Below are positions 1 through 10,765 of a DNA stretch of 64,000 nt, in pieces. The number at the start of each line of letters is the position of its first letter. The stretch's first letter is position 1. The notes beneath the pieces are model-generated. The model was given only the letters and a program-made list of their open reading frames with translations. It ran no database searches and was not told the DNA's origin. Source of the DNA: Golubevia sp. BC0850 (Eukaryota > Basidiomycota > Exobasidiomycetes > Golubeviales > Golubeviaceae). The stretch spans positions 1,736,001-1,800,000 of the forward strand of contig JAAVVG010000001.1 in NCBI GenBank assembly GCA_012976225.1, in the 5' to 3' direction. A program made the translations under genes and the position numbers.

Positions 1-340
1 GGCCGCCCATCTCTTCGATCTTCCGACTAGACGGTACTCCAGTCCAGTCTTTCCACAAAGTCGAGTGAACATTGAACTTGGTAGCCTTGTCAAACAAAGG
101 CTTGATCACCCTGTGGGGTTCTTTTGATGCATCGCCTTTGAAGTAGATTGATTTATATGGAGAAGGCTCTAAGAAGACAGAGATGGGAAAAGCCAAGATC
201 AAACCTATTAAGATGAGCAAGAAGATTGTGAAAGCATAAGCTAAACAAGCCAGTCTTCTTATAGTGACTTGAAATCTAGGCCTGGATTTGTTGAAGTTTA
301 TAGGAACTGGAGTAGGTTTCGCTTCGTCTTGAGTTGACAT
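1..340 (-). CDS. N-terminal part of a single-pass membrane protein, truncated by the window edge
   Basis: The frame opens with ATG at 338-340 (MSTQDEAKPTPVPINF) and stays open to base 1, so only the first 113 residues are present. A basic stretch (residues about 17-27, with RPRF and IRR) precedes one long hydrophobic helix at about residues 28-51 (CLAYAFTIFLLILIGLILAF), and a polar segment follows (YKSIYFKGD, STLWKDWTGVP). Positive residues before the helix suggest a type II protein with a short cytoplasmic tail and most of the chain in the lumen or outside. No intron lies in the visible part. I do not recognise the family. The call rests on the open frame, the natural N-terminus and the helix. 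Confidence 0.6.
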   Translation of the reverse strand, partial: MSTQDEAKPTPVPINFNKSRPRFQVTIRRLACLAYAFTIFLLILIGLILAFPISVFLEPSPYKSIYFKGDASKEPHRVIKPLFDKATKFNVHSTLWKDWTGVPSSRKIEEMGG

Positions 341-631
341 TGTTGGAGTTGAGAAGAAGAGACGCGAAGCGAAATCTGCAACCTGCAAGATATTATGAAC
401 GTATGAAGTTCCAAACCACTCGGTTTCTATTCTATACGTGAGAAAGTGGTCAGGCGAGAGATGAAAAGATTCATGTTGAAACAAGAGAAGGGTAAGGTGG
501 AAAATAAAAGTACAATTGGAAGCAGCAGACAAAGGAGAGAAAGTAAATTTACACGGCACCAGTAAGAAGAGGAAGTCAGAGAGGAACTTTAGGTCTCAGC
601 AAACTATTCTAGAGTGCTTCAATTCTTGAAA

Positions 632-1624
632 TTAGTCGAGGCGCTCGACTGAAGAGATAGAGTAAGTGGAATTGAAGAAAGAGAAGCAGCGTCAGAATGA
701 AGAAGATGATGCACGATACCGAAAGCCCTAGCTGTATTCTGTAATAAGAATTCCAGGACAACTCACGCATATCTAAACGATTCAGAACTACGTTCTTGCT
801 GGTTTCTTCGATTTCTCCAGCTAGGAAGACTTCGTCTAGGATTGCGTAGACCTGAAGGGAGAAGAGTCGAAATAAGGATAGGTCAGCTCGGAGGGGTGGA
901 AAGCAGAGTAGGGAGATTGAGTAGAAGAGATGGAAAGGAGAAGCGGAAAGAGATAGGAGGAAAGAACGGGAGAGGTAAGGGGAGAGGAGAAGCTTACTTT
1001 GTAGAAGTTGAAGACCAGGTCAAGTTCGCAGACGTTACCGAAGAAGGCATCTACAAGTGGGAAAGGAAGGTGGGTAGGTTAAAAATTAGACTTCAGACGT
1101 TTGAAATAGTGGACTTGAAGTAGCATGATCACTGGAGGGACTTGGGAATTGAAGGAGATAAGGGTTGGGAAGTCCCCCCTTCTTTCAACACTCCCTCTGA
1201 CTCTCTGCTCTATTAGATCCCAACAGAGATTCTTTGCATTATTCCCAAAATAATTTCCAACCCGCTAGAGAGTGAACTCCTCCTGCCTTAATCTCTCCTG
1301 ATCCATCTCGCAGCCTGCCCACCCTCTCCCAGTTCGATTCTACTCACCCAAAACCTCTACGAACAAATGAATGGCTTCCAAATAAGCCAACTCATTATCA
1401 TTAGCATCTACACAAACGCAAAAGAACAGACCGGCGTATCTCCTATAAACCAATTTGTGATTCCTGTATTCGACAAAGTTGGATTGATATTTCTGATCTC
1501 TTGGAGCTATTAATCTATGTACTTCTCCTCTTAATCGCACTTTCTCTTCATCTGAATATGGAACGTAGAATTTTGAAAGACGAGATTTCCCTTGACGGTT
1601 TTGAACTAGAATGAATCGAATCAT
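632..1624 (-). CDS. APS2: AP-2 complex subunit sigma (clathrin adaptor small chain)
   Basis: Small sigma subunit of the AP-2 adaptor, which links clathrin to cargo at the plasma membrane during endocytosis. I read four exons: 1348-1624, 998-1050, 767-851 and 632-648. All have GT-AG borders and matching phases, giving 143 residues; the family is about 142. Hallmarks are the start [13 protein letters not shown], then [41 protein letters not shown] and [16 protein letters not shown] in exon 1, [13 protein letters not shown] in exon 2, [18 protein letters not shown] in exon 3 and the terminal LERLD in the 17-nt last exon. The ATG at 1622-1624 is chosen because it matches the invariant family start; the frame extends further upstream without support. 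It diverges from TRP5 with 97 bp between start codons. Confidence 0.95.
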
Positions 1625-1721
1625 GTCTTTGAGGTGGGAGCTAATAAGGGGGAGAACAAAGAGAGAGAAGAGACGGGCAAGTCGTAAGCCCAACTGTTTC
1701 TTGACTAACGCTATCTAAACA
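1625..1721. promoter_or_regulatory. 97-bp divergent promoter shared by APS2 and TRP5
   Basis: Only 97 bp separate the start codons of APS2 (minus) and TRP5 (plus), so both promoters and both leaders must fit here. A TGACTAA heptamer lies at about 1702-1708 on the plus strand. It differs by one base from the TGACTCA site of Gcn4/CPC1-type bZIP regulators, which control tryptophan genes in other fungi. There is no TATA box. The regulator assignment is inference. Confidence 0.45.
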
Positions 1722-4585
1722 ATGACGGAAGCTATCAAGAAGACTTTCGCTGATAAAGCTTTAAAGGTGCGAACAACTTTCATTCAGTATGAATTCAATT
1801 AGACTGGGTCATCATAGCAGTTTCTTGTTTCTTTCTAGCTTTGCTGACCTGGTTCCATTTCATTCCACTTTGCTAATCCTTGCTACTCCCCCTCCTCCTC
1901 CTCTTCTTCCTCTTCCTCCCTCTCTTCTCAAGAATGAAGCTGTATTTGTCTCATTCGTCACAGCTGGTTTCCCTCACAAGCAAGATACGGTAGACGTCCT
2001 ATTGGCATTGGAAGCAGGTGGAGCTGATATCATCGAATTGGGTGTACGTGAGTACTCTTCTCATTCTTCTCCATTCACTTACTACCCTCCAAGCTCTACT
2101 CTGACCCATTTCATTCTATCTATTCAACCAACAGCATTCTCTGATTCAACTGCCGATGGTCTAGCCATCGTAGAAGCCAATCATGTTAGTCAAAAAACTC
2201 AACTTCTTCTCAACTTTTATGACTCAGACAATCCTATCCTTTTCTAACCTTCAATCCTCTCGTTTTTTTCTAACTACTCTAGATTGCTCTCGATCAAGGA
2301 GTAGGATACATCACATGTCTGGACTACGTCAGAGAAGCTCGCTCTAGAGGTCTAAAAGTCCCAATCCTTTTGATGGGTTACTACAACCCAACCATGGCTT
2401 ATGGAGAAGAGAGAGCTGTAGCTGATGCAAAGAAAGCTGGTGCTAATGGTTTCATCATGGTCGATTTGCCTCCTGAGGAAGCAGAGGATTTCAGGAATTG
2501 CTGTACGAGGGAAGGGTGAGTCATGAAGGGAGGATGTAAGAAGAGGTGCTGGAGATGGAGCTGGAGACTGGGTTAGGAGAGGATGTTTGAGGCTTGTAGA
2601 AGGACCTTCTTTCTCTTGACTTGCTTCCTTCGAACACGAAGAGTCAAGATTGCCGGATCGAGAGAGAGAAAGGACCTTCCACAACTCATCACCTTCTCAC
2701 TCATTCTCTTGTTTCACAGTCTATCTTACGTTCCTCTAGTAGCCCCTTCAACCACTCCGAAACGTATTGCTCATCTAGCTTCTCTGGCCGATTCCTTCAT
2801 CTACGTAGTTTCAAAGATGGGAACCACTGGAGCTTCAACTACAGTCTCAACTTCACTTCCAGATCTTTTAACCAGAGTTAGAGGAATCACTTCAGTTCCA
2901 CTAGCAGTAGGATTCGGAGTTTCAACCAGAGAACATTTCATTCAAGTAGGAGAGTTATCAGATGGAGTAGTGATTGGATCCAAATTAATCTCGGTTTTGA
3001 AAAACGCGCCAGCTTCAACTAAAGAAAGAGCAGCTGCCGCTCAAGCTTATTGCGAATCTATTACGAACAAATCTTCTGGTGGAATTCAAAGACAGAAAGC
3101 TTTGAGCAATACTCAAGAAAATAATGGAACGATAGATTTCAAAGCTGACATACATCAAAAACCAGATTCAACTCCAATTCCAAAAGTTGATGCAGTAGTT
3201 AATGGTGATAGACCTCCAGTTCCCGGTTTAGATCCAGTAGTTGATTCAGAAGGAAACCTAAGACCTCCAAGATTTGGGAAATTCGGTGGACAATACATTC
3301 CTGAAGCTTTACATGACTGTCATTCTGAATTGGAAAAAGCTTACCTAGCAGCTTTAGCAGATCCTGAATTCTGGAAAGAGTTCGAATCTTACTATGAATA
3401 CATTGGAAGACCCTCCGAACTTTACCTTGCTGAAAGGTTTTCAGAAAAAGCTGGTGGGGCTAGGATCTGGTTCAAGAGAGAGGATCTAAATCACACTGGA
3501 AGTCATAAGATTAATAATGCTGTTGGTCAAATCCTTTTGGCTAAGAGATTGGGGAAAACTAGGATCATTGCTGAAACTGGAGCTGGTCAACATGGTGTGG
3601 CTACGGCTACTGCTTGTGCTAAATTTGGGTTGGAATGTGTGATTTATATGGGAGCTGAAGATGTTAGGAGACAGAGTTTAAATGCTTTTAGAATCAAAAT
3701 GTTGGGTGCTAAGGTTGTGGCTGTTGAGAGCGGAAGTAAGACTTTAAAGGATGGTGAGTTCCGATATTCAAGAGGGGAAAGAGCAGAGTTAAGGGACAAA
3801 AAGCCAAGGGAGAGGGAGAGAGAACCCGCTAATGCCGATACCTCTTTTCCAATCGCCTCCCTTGTTCCTCATCAGCCATCAACGAAGCTATGAGAGATTG
3901 GGTCACCAACTTGGAGAACACTCACTACTGTGTTGGATCGGCTATCGGATCTCATCCTTTCCCTTCCATCGTACGAGATTTTCAATCGATCATCGGAAAG
4001 GAAGTCAAACAGCAACTTCAAGAGAAAGTAGGAAAACTTCCAGACGCTGTCATCGCCTGTGTTGGAGGTGGATCCAATGCGATTGGAATGTTCCATACGT
4101 TCATCAAAGAACCTTCAGTCAAATTGATCGGAGTTGAAGCTGGAGGAGATGGTATCGACACTAACAGACATTCAGCAACTCTAACAAAGGGAGTTCCAGG
4201 AGTTTTACATGGAGTCAAAACTTATTTACTTCAAGACTCAGATGGACAAATGATTGAAACTCATTCCATCTCTGCCGGCTTGGATTATCCTGGAGTTGGA
4301 CCTGAACACGCTTGGTTGAAAGATTCTGGTAGAGCTCAATATATGGTGGCAACTGATGAAGAAGCCTTGAGAGGTTTCAAACTTTGTACCGAATTGGAAG
4401 GAATCATTCCTGCGTTGGAAACCAGTCATGCTCTTTGGTCTGCTTTCCATTTAGCTGGGGAAATGAGAAAAGATCAGGACTTGGTGGTCAGTTTAAGTGG
4501 TAGAGGTGATAAAGATGTGGAACAAATCGCCAATGCTATTGCTAATGGTGGATGGGGTGAGAAGTTGGGTTGGAATATCGCATAG
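1722..4585 (+). CDS. TRP5: Tryptophan synthase, bifunctional alpha-beta fusion
   Basis: Catalyses the last two steps of tryptophan synthesis: the alpha domain releases indole from indole-glycerol phosphate and the beta domain condenses indole with serine using PLP. Six exons are read: 1722-1766, 1933-2047, 2135-2184, 2283-2515, 2720-3753 and 3876-4585. All phases agree, giving 728 residues, which fits fungal fusions of about 700. Alpha-domain marks are [19 protein letters not shown] (catalytic Glu and Asp) and LLMGYYNP. A polar linker of roughly 60 residues rich in Pro, Asp and Asn precedes the beta start [10 protein letters not shown]. The PLP-binding lysine is in [10 protein letters not shown] (about Lys411), followed by [13 protein letters not shown] and the C-terminal [11 protein letters not shown]. 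It is probably cytosolic. Tandem fusion in this order is standard for fungi. Confidence 0.97.
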
Positions 4586-5050
4586 GAAAGGAGGGGCGAA
4601 TTCCTCGAGTTTTTGTAGATGCTTTGTATGGAGATAGATTTAGATTGTAGAAGGAACCCAAAAAGATAGATCAGTTCTTTATTCTGCCTTTCATCTGAAA
4701 ACTACATTTTGTTGATCTGGCTCTTCTCTTGTGATGAAACAAGTGTTCAACTCGGCTCGTGTTTACACACACAAAGAAAAAGGTTTTTGAGAGAGAAAAA
4801 GAAGATGACATCTTGAACGGTGACATTGCAGGAAAGAAAGGTTGTTTTGAATAAGAGAGAGCTAGCTGCGAATGAAGAAGAAGGGGGTATCGAAGTATTG
4901 ACAGATGATACTAAGAGAAACAGAAAAGCCACAAAATGATTTGTAAAAAAAAAAAGGGAGAAGAAAAGATGAAGTTTTGTTTGGATCGACCGTTCCCGCG
5001 CTCCTTCTCCTTTCTCCCCCCTCTCCCAAGCCCCACCATTTCACCCAACT
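4586..5050. other. Convergent 3' region between TRP5 and the secreted-protein gene
   Basis: Convergent intergenic stretch of 465 bp with A-rich runs and a C/T-rich block at about 5000-5045. It should hold both 3' untranslated regions. Short minus-strand frames here have no recognisable content. Confidence 0.5.
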
Positions 5051-5395
5051 CTAATAACTCTCGAAGTGCTCTCCAACCTTGTTTTCATGTACTTTTTCGT
5101 CCTTGACCGACTTGAGGTATGAATCAGGAGTAGGGTTTAAGATCTCTTCTAGTGTTGGGTAGTGATTTCCTTTGAACATTCTAACTGGTTGATACATTCC
5201 ACTTGGCATTGTCACACCTGAATCTAACATTTGCTTGCCCATATTCATATTCATGTGTCCTAAGTCTTTCCCTGTCCTTTCACTTGCTTCAGTTGTACCT
5301 TGATCCACTGTTGCGCAGAGAGAGAATGCGGTGGGAAGGTTGACGGTTAGTAGAAGTAGAGGTAGAGCACCGATAGAATTGTTGATTTGAACCAT
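5051..5395 (-). CDS. Small secreted protein of unknown function
   Basis: A 114-residue single-exon frame starting at ATG 5393-5395. The N-terminus MVQINNSIGALPLLLLTVNL followed by PTAFSLCA looks like a cleavable signal peptide of about 27 residues. The mature part is polar and Met/Gly-rich (HMNMNMGKQMLDSG) and ends in a Lys/Glu-rich tail. This is the first ATG downstream of a TATA-like box at 5661-5667, and the roughly 230-nt leader between has no other ATG, which supports the start. The frame itself is open upstream but uses no ATG there. I do not recognise a family. A small secreted protein or a membrane-tethered peptide are both possible. Confidence 0.5.
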   Translation of the reverse strand: MVQINNSIGALPLLLLTVNLPTAFSLCATVDQGTTEASERTGKDLGHMNMNMGKQMLDSGVTMPSGMYQPVRMFKGNHYPTLEEILNPTPDSYLKSVKDEKVHENKVGEHFESY

Positions 5396-6439
5396 TTTTG
5401 AAAGAGACAAATTTAGTTTTAGTTGAGAAAAGATTGCAGATGGGAAAGTAGAGTTGATTGTTTGGACTGTTGTGAAAAAAAGGGGGATGTTATGGAAAAG
5501 GTAACGTCCTGCGTTGGAGATGCTTTTGAGACTTAGAAGTAGTAGTGGTTGAAAAGTTTTCAAAACGTTCAAAAATGGAATTGGAAGTTGGTAGGCAGGG
5601 TTGAAGATCAAGAAGAAGATGGGGGGAAAGAGAATTGAACGTCAAAACAATCACCTCCCTTTTTATATCAAGATCTCACTGATCGTCGCTCATGTGCCCT
5701 AAGGTCATCATTCGATCATCGTACCATTATTTAACCCCTCTTTCCTTCGAAATCATTCGATCCTTATCTGCTTTCTAAGCAACCAACCCGCCGGCTTTAG
5801 AAAGGTCGAAGCTGCTTTTGTTGACACAAGTTCCAGCTGTCAAAAATTAAGCTAGACTCGGGTTTGGTCTGGACGGCCACTCTCCCTTCCCTGTTTTCGA
5901 AGAAATTTGAAAGTTCAAAGGCACTAGGTGCTAGAACCCAGACTTATAGACTTCCCTCGGAAGGGAACGCAGCAGAACGGTGCAAGGTTGGATGTTTTCC
6001 AGGATCCGGCAAGGGTTCAGCTCAACACTGGTCACAATCGAATCAAGCCACACGTAACATGTGACTCGTCCATAACTCGCGACACAAAGGAGACAGAGAG
6101 AGAGAGAAAAGGGCACATGTTCAGATTTCTAAACTGGAAATGTGAAACGAAGTCTCTTGAAAGATGGTTACGGAACTTTAGTTGTGGAGAATTGAGAAGA
6201 TTTTCTTAGATGTTTGGAGGTTGAAAGAAGGGGAAGGGGTATAAAAATGACAATTATTAAAGGTGTGGAGAAAGGGATATGGTAAGACAAAGGAAGAGAA
6301 GGGGGGCGGGCGAGAGGAGGATGTGAGAGTTGAAGTTGAAGTTGATGTTATTTCTGAGATTTGCAAAAGTATTTCAGGGATGATTTTTGGAAGAAGTGGC
6401 TCTTTGAGGTTCAATAATACTGACTCATCTAAAACTTCT
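5396..6439. other. Intergenic region, no gene recognised
   Basis: About 1 kb between two minus-strand genes. It includes the leader and promoter of the secreted protein gene and the 3' region of the acidic coiled-coil gene. Short frames at 5864-6209 and 6178-6565 lack codon pattern or homology. No RNA gene was seen. Confidence 0.4.
5661..5667 (-). promoter_or_regulatory. TATA-like box of the small secreted protein gene
   Basis: Reads TATAAAA on the minus strand, about 265 nt upstream of the ATG at 5395, with an ATG-free leader between. Such a strong TATA is uncommon at the housekeeping genes in this window. Confidence 0.4.
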
Positions 6440-8218
6440 TCACATCGCCACTCCAACCTGTTCATGCTTTTCCAACAATCCTCTACCTTCTTCCACCAAT
6501 TTATCCAATTCCAAATTCCCAATAGGTTTCAAAAGAACCCTAGCTCTAACTTCAGCATCATTTAAAACTCTTTCAAACCTTTCCATTTGTTGATCTGTCC
6601 AAAGTTTGATGTTTTCAGGTTTCCTACCCACTCCAATCTTATTTCCATCAACGCCTGAATTCTCTTTCTCATCTTCACCTTGATTTTGTCCCTCCCAAAC
6701 CTCAATCCATTTCCTACTTCTTTCAACTCCTTCCCATTCGCCTCTCCATTGATTTAAAACCGCCTTTAGATTTCTTAACCTTCTACCAACATCAGACATT
6801 CCAGCTCTTTGAACTTGAACTTGATCATGAAGATGAGAGAAAGTTCTCAGAAGTGATGAATTAAGAGCAGTGAGATGTAAGAGTTGAGTTGAAGTTGGAG
6901 AAGTTGAAGATGGTAGAGGCGGGAGATCAAGAGACGTAGTTTGAGAGGATGATGGTTTGGCACTTCTAGCTTGTCGAGACTTTGATGATCGAGGAAGCTC
7001 TGAATCTGAATCTTGATCTTGATCTTGATCCTGAATCTCATCAAGTTCTTCTTCTTCTCCTACCTCTCCTAAATCTCCCAGACCTCCATTGACACCTTTA
7101 CTTTCTACCCCATCTTCCCCTTCATCATCGAGACCTCCGCTTCCTCCTAAACCTCTAAGACCTCCAACTACTCCTTCGTTCTCAGCAAAATGTCTATTGA
7201 ATCCCATTTCAATCTCTCTCCATTCTCTCATCTGAGATTCTCTCTTCAATAATTCATCTTGTAAAGTCTTGAGCACTGATAAGGATTGTTTCTCTAAAAT
7301 TTCTTCTGAAGTCCCGGTTTCTTTTCCGTTCTCCTTTGCACTACTGAAGCTATTAGAGATGGTAGAGGTCTCAACAACTCCCCTCAACCTCCTCAAAAAG
7401 TCATTACAGGTCCTTTCAGAATCCTTCAAGACGCTTATATGCTGATTGTAAATCTCCTCATTCTGCTCTGCCAATTTGGTGTCCTGAATTTGCTTTGATT
7501 CTTCTTTCTGTTTGAGAGCTGCTGCATTGGAATTTGATGGGATGGAGCTTGTTGAAGACTTGGACTTTCGAGTAGGTTCGGTTGAAGGTTTGGCAGGAGT
7601 AGGAGCTGGACCTGGAGAGGGAGAGGAGGAGGAAGAGGACATGGCACTTGAAGTTGGATCTTGAATTGAATTTGACCCAAACTCTAATTCAGATCCTAAA
7701 GTTCCCATTCCGTTTCCACTGCTGGCTAAACCTGAAGCCTTTGTAAGGTTTGAGTCCTTTCCACTGATATTTCGTCCTACATCTTCCTGCTCCTCTTCCT
7801 CTTGCTCCTCATCATCATCATCATCTTCCTCCATCTCAATTCCATATTCTTCTTGCATTCTCCTTCTTTCTTCTTTCTTACTTCTAGGACTGATGGCACT
7901 TGCCAGTTCATCTGCTAAAGAGAAACCATCTCCTGCTGCTCCTGAACTTCCCATAAGCTCCCCGAAGTTTTGTTGATGACCTTCCAAACCATTTAAAGCT
8001 GATTGATTTGAAGCTGAAGTTTCAAAAGTTGGAGTTGTTGGAATGGATCTGTCGTTGAAGTTGAGTTCATCTTCGAATGAGTTGGCATTGAGATCATTTG
8101 ATAGTGATTCTCCTAGAGATTCCCCTCCTCCTACTCCTCCGAAAGCTGGATCTAATTCCAGTTCTAAATCTGGATCTGATTCTGTTTCCATTCGATGAGA
8201 TCGAGATTGTCGTACCAT
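6440..8218 (-). CDS. Acidic low-complexity protein with C-terminal coiled coils, unknown function
   Basis: Single-exon frame of 592 residues from ATG 8216-8218 (MVRQSRSHRMETESD). The open frame continues 51 residues upstream, but that extension is leader-like and rich in CT repeats, so the inner ATG is preferred. The N-terminal half is disordered: a Gly/Glu/Asp-rich start, an acidic run (EMEEDDDDDEEQEEEEQED) and Ser/Pro runs. The second half is helical, with heptad-rich segments (QNEEIYNQHISVLKDSE, KTLQDELLKRESQMREWR) and a Trp-rich block near the end (VLNQWRGEWEGVERSRKW, then ERFERVLNDAEVRARVL). The Trp/Leu-rich C-terminus could be an interaction domain. I do not recognise the family. Confidence 0.75.
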   Translation of the reverse strand: MVRQSRSHRMETESDPDLELELDPAFGGVGGGESLGESLSNDLNANSFEDELNFNDRSIPTTPTFETSASNQSALNGLEGHQQNFGELMGSSGAAGDGFSLADELASAISPRSKKEERRRMQEEYGIEMEEDDDDDEEQEEEEQEDVGRNISGKDSNLTKASGLASSGNGMGTLGSELEFGSNSIQDPTSSAMSSSSSSPSPGPAPTPAKPSTEPTRKSKSSTSSIPSNSNAAALKQKEESKQIQDTKLAEQNEEIYNQHISVLKDSERTCNDFLRRLRGVVETSTISNSFSSAKENGKETGTSEEILEKQSLSVLKTLQDELLKRESQMREWREIEMGFNRHFAENEGVVGGLRGLGGSGGLDDEGEDGVESKGVNGGLGDLGEVGEEEELDEIQDQDQDQDSDSELPRSSKSRQARSAKPSSSQTTSLDLPPLPSSTSPTSTQLLHLTALNSSLLRTFSHLHDQVQVQRAGMSDVGRRLRNLKAVLNQWRGEWEGVERSRKWIEVWEGQNQGEDEKENSGVDGNKIGVGRKPENIKLWTDQQMERFERVLNDAEVRARVLLKPIGNLELDKLVEEGRGLLEKHEQVGVAM

Positions 8219-8622
8219 CGGTAACGAGTAGGGAGTAGGCAGTAGGCAGAGGCAGGAGGGAGAGATTAGGAGCTGACCCACAGAGAGAGAGAGAGAAAGG
8301 GGAGAAGAGAGAAGGGCTTTCTGTATTAAGGGACCTTCTTGATGATGAACTTCCAGATGATTCTTCTTCAATTTGAATTATTTAATCTTGTTTGCTAACA
8401 ATTGAGTTGAATTGGTTGGGTGCGTATAAGAGAGAACAAGTCCTATCTTGGGCAACAGACAATCATCTGTATCCGTCCAAACATCAGCCAAACTGAATAC
8501 AAGTCTCAGTCTAAGTCTAAGTCTAGCTCTAGCTAGTTCATTCAGATTCAAAGTCAAACATTCAAATCCGAATTCAAATCGCAAATCACCATCCAAGGAA
8601 TCAAGCCTCTGCGTTTGTCAAG
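8219..8622. promoter_or_regulatory. Divergent promoter region between the coiled-coil gene and the RRM-like gene
   Basis: 404 bp between two divergent starts, with CT/GA repeats near the minus-strand gene. No clear TATA box or known site was found. Confidence 0.4.
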
Positions 8623-10765
8623 ATGGCTTCAGGAAGTCATCAAGGTCAAGGCATGTTTCTTGTTCACTTTCCAAGTGAAATGAATCTCAACCCTATCAAA
8701 GTCTATAGTCATGTGAGTGTTTCAACTTTCACCTTGATAATGGAGGGAGTGGGTTGGGCCTACTTGCAACATAGTCCTCAAGCCCAAAGAAGTTGGCGTT
8801 CTCCATTTTCAATGCTAATTCCTCTTCTTACTCCGTCTACTCTGCTCCTGGTCTGATTGATTGTCTTTCATTCAATGTTCTGTTTACTCTAGGAAGTATC
8901 ATCAGCAGTTGCGGCAGCGATGAACCTCAGTGAAGACATGGTTGTCCTTTACAACTTTGACAGTCAGGGAGAGGTAAATGTTCTGGAGGATCTCTGTGAA
9001 CTCTCTAATACTCAGAGAGTAGGAATTATTTGGGCCAAAGAGAGAATTCCTGGTGAGTCTCTCCTTAACCTCATAAGCGGAAGATCCAAGAAGTGGTGTG
9101 TTGTGTGGGGTCAGGGAGGAGAGGTGAGATCTCTCTACAAAGTGATTACCGCACAGACTCTTTCCCTAGGAGTAGATTTGGCTTCAAATGAACAGCAATA
9201 GCTCGACTTTTAGAGGGAGTAGATCAGTCGATGGATCCGGACAAGGAAGCTGACTTTTGCTTCTTTCCCATCCTGCCTTTCCACCTGCCTTTCCTCACCC
9301 CTTTCGTTCCTCAGAAATGACTGAGGCACAATTTCTAGAGGCTTTGAAGATGCTGGATATCTCACCAGAGACCTTCTCTTCATCATCAAACGACTTTTTA
9401 ACACCAATCAACACTCCTCATCCCTCTATCTCACAAACTCCAAAAGCTCCAGGGTTTCAGGCTACAGCTGAAGAAGGTGAAATAGAGGCAGGAGAATCGG
9501 AAGATGCTTTGGTAACTGTGAATTCGGAAGCAGAAGTCAAAGGAAAGGAGAAAGGCAACGCAGTGATCTCTGGAAACCTTTCAGAGGTTGCTTTCGTCGC
9601 TCCTCCTCCTTACCTTCCAGAATCCTCATCTACTCCAAGAGGAAGAGGTCTCGTAAGAGGATCAGAGATCTTTGGAGCTCAAGGAGGAATGCATTCAAAG
9701 GAGATGAGACAAGAAAGAGCACCTCTCAGCGGGACTGGATTCACTCGCTCCCAAGCCAATCCTCAAGCACATGACAACCAAGTGTCATCCTCTTCCCGTC
9801 TACAAGCATACGAAATATACAAAGCTAGAACTGCTCAAGAAGGGGCTAACATTCAATCTCAGAGCCCTCAAATCACTTGGAACGAATCTTCGAGTCAGCT
9901 CCGTCCATCTTCAAACCCTTCAATCGACTACTCAGCAACCATTCCAACTCAACGCAATTCAGAATCACTGTCTATAGATTACTATATGCCAGTACCAATC
10001 AGAGGAGGAAGAATGGGTGGACTTGGTTCCTCTCCTATCCCTTCAAGTGACCCGCCATCTTCTGATGACTATTTCCATAGTAGATCCTCTCCTGTACCAA
10101 GAAGAAGAAATCGAGAAACAACAAGAATTGTATCTTCTCCTGGAATCCACTCTCAGCCTTATGGAAGACGTAGACCTCAACACTCTTCGCTTGGAGACGA
10201 ACATGGATATCGCTCTTCGACACAAGGAGGTCATGGTGGTTCACAAGGATTTGGAGGTAGAGAACTTGGCTGGAATGAGAATAAATACAGATCTTCAAAT
10301 CATCTCAGAGAAATAGTTGAAAACGTAGGACGTCAAGATTTCCCACACTCTTCATCCCCGAACCAACATGTTCGTATCTACGTTTCACTCTGGGCTCTCA
10401 AAACCTTCAAACTGACATTATCTTCTCCTCCTTTTCACCAGGTCATTCCAGCAGTCTTCTTGATGGATCTTCCTGACCAAATCGAAGGCACGAGAGTCGA
10501 TGTCAGATATCTCCAACTTCAGCTGCTCCAAGGGTTGGGTCTCAAAGCTTCTGGCAAGGTCAAGATCAAGGACCACTGCCCAGACACACGACGTCCCAAC
10601 CGCACCGTTCGATCAGTGGTCTTAAGATACAAGGATCCAGAGAAAGCCGAGATGGCCAGAAGGCTTCTCGACGGAAGATTCTTCGGTGGACACCAGCTCA
10701 AGGCCACAATGGAGAGAAGCTATCTGGAGAGAAGCTATCTAGCATCCGTTAATGGAGGTTCTTGA
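8623..10765 (+). CDS. Disordered protein with a C-terminal RRM-like segment, unknown function
   Basis: I read exons 8623-8712, 8893-9052, 9315-10369 and 10442-10765 with consistent phases, giving 542 residues. The third intron (72 nt) is open in frame but has a CTGAC branch, a pyrimidine tract and CAG; its donor GTTCGT is weak, so it may be retained. The N-terminal 100 residues look folded ([59 protein letters not shown]). A long Ser/Arg/Gly-rich disordered middle follows. Residues about 435-525 (IPAVFLMDLPDQIEG, then SVVLRYKDPEKAEMARRLL and GRFFGGHQLKATM) show the beta-alpha-beta pattern of an RRM, with aliphatic residues where RNP aromatics usually sit. A role in RNA binding is inferred. 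Confidence 0.65.

Noticed and set aside
842-1123. 93-codon plus-strand ORF
   Set aside because: It is antisense to APS2 exons 2 and 3 and their introns, which have firm homology and splice sites.
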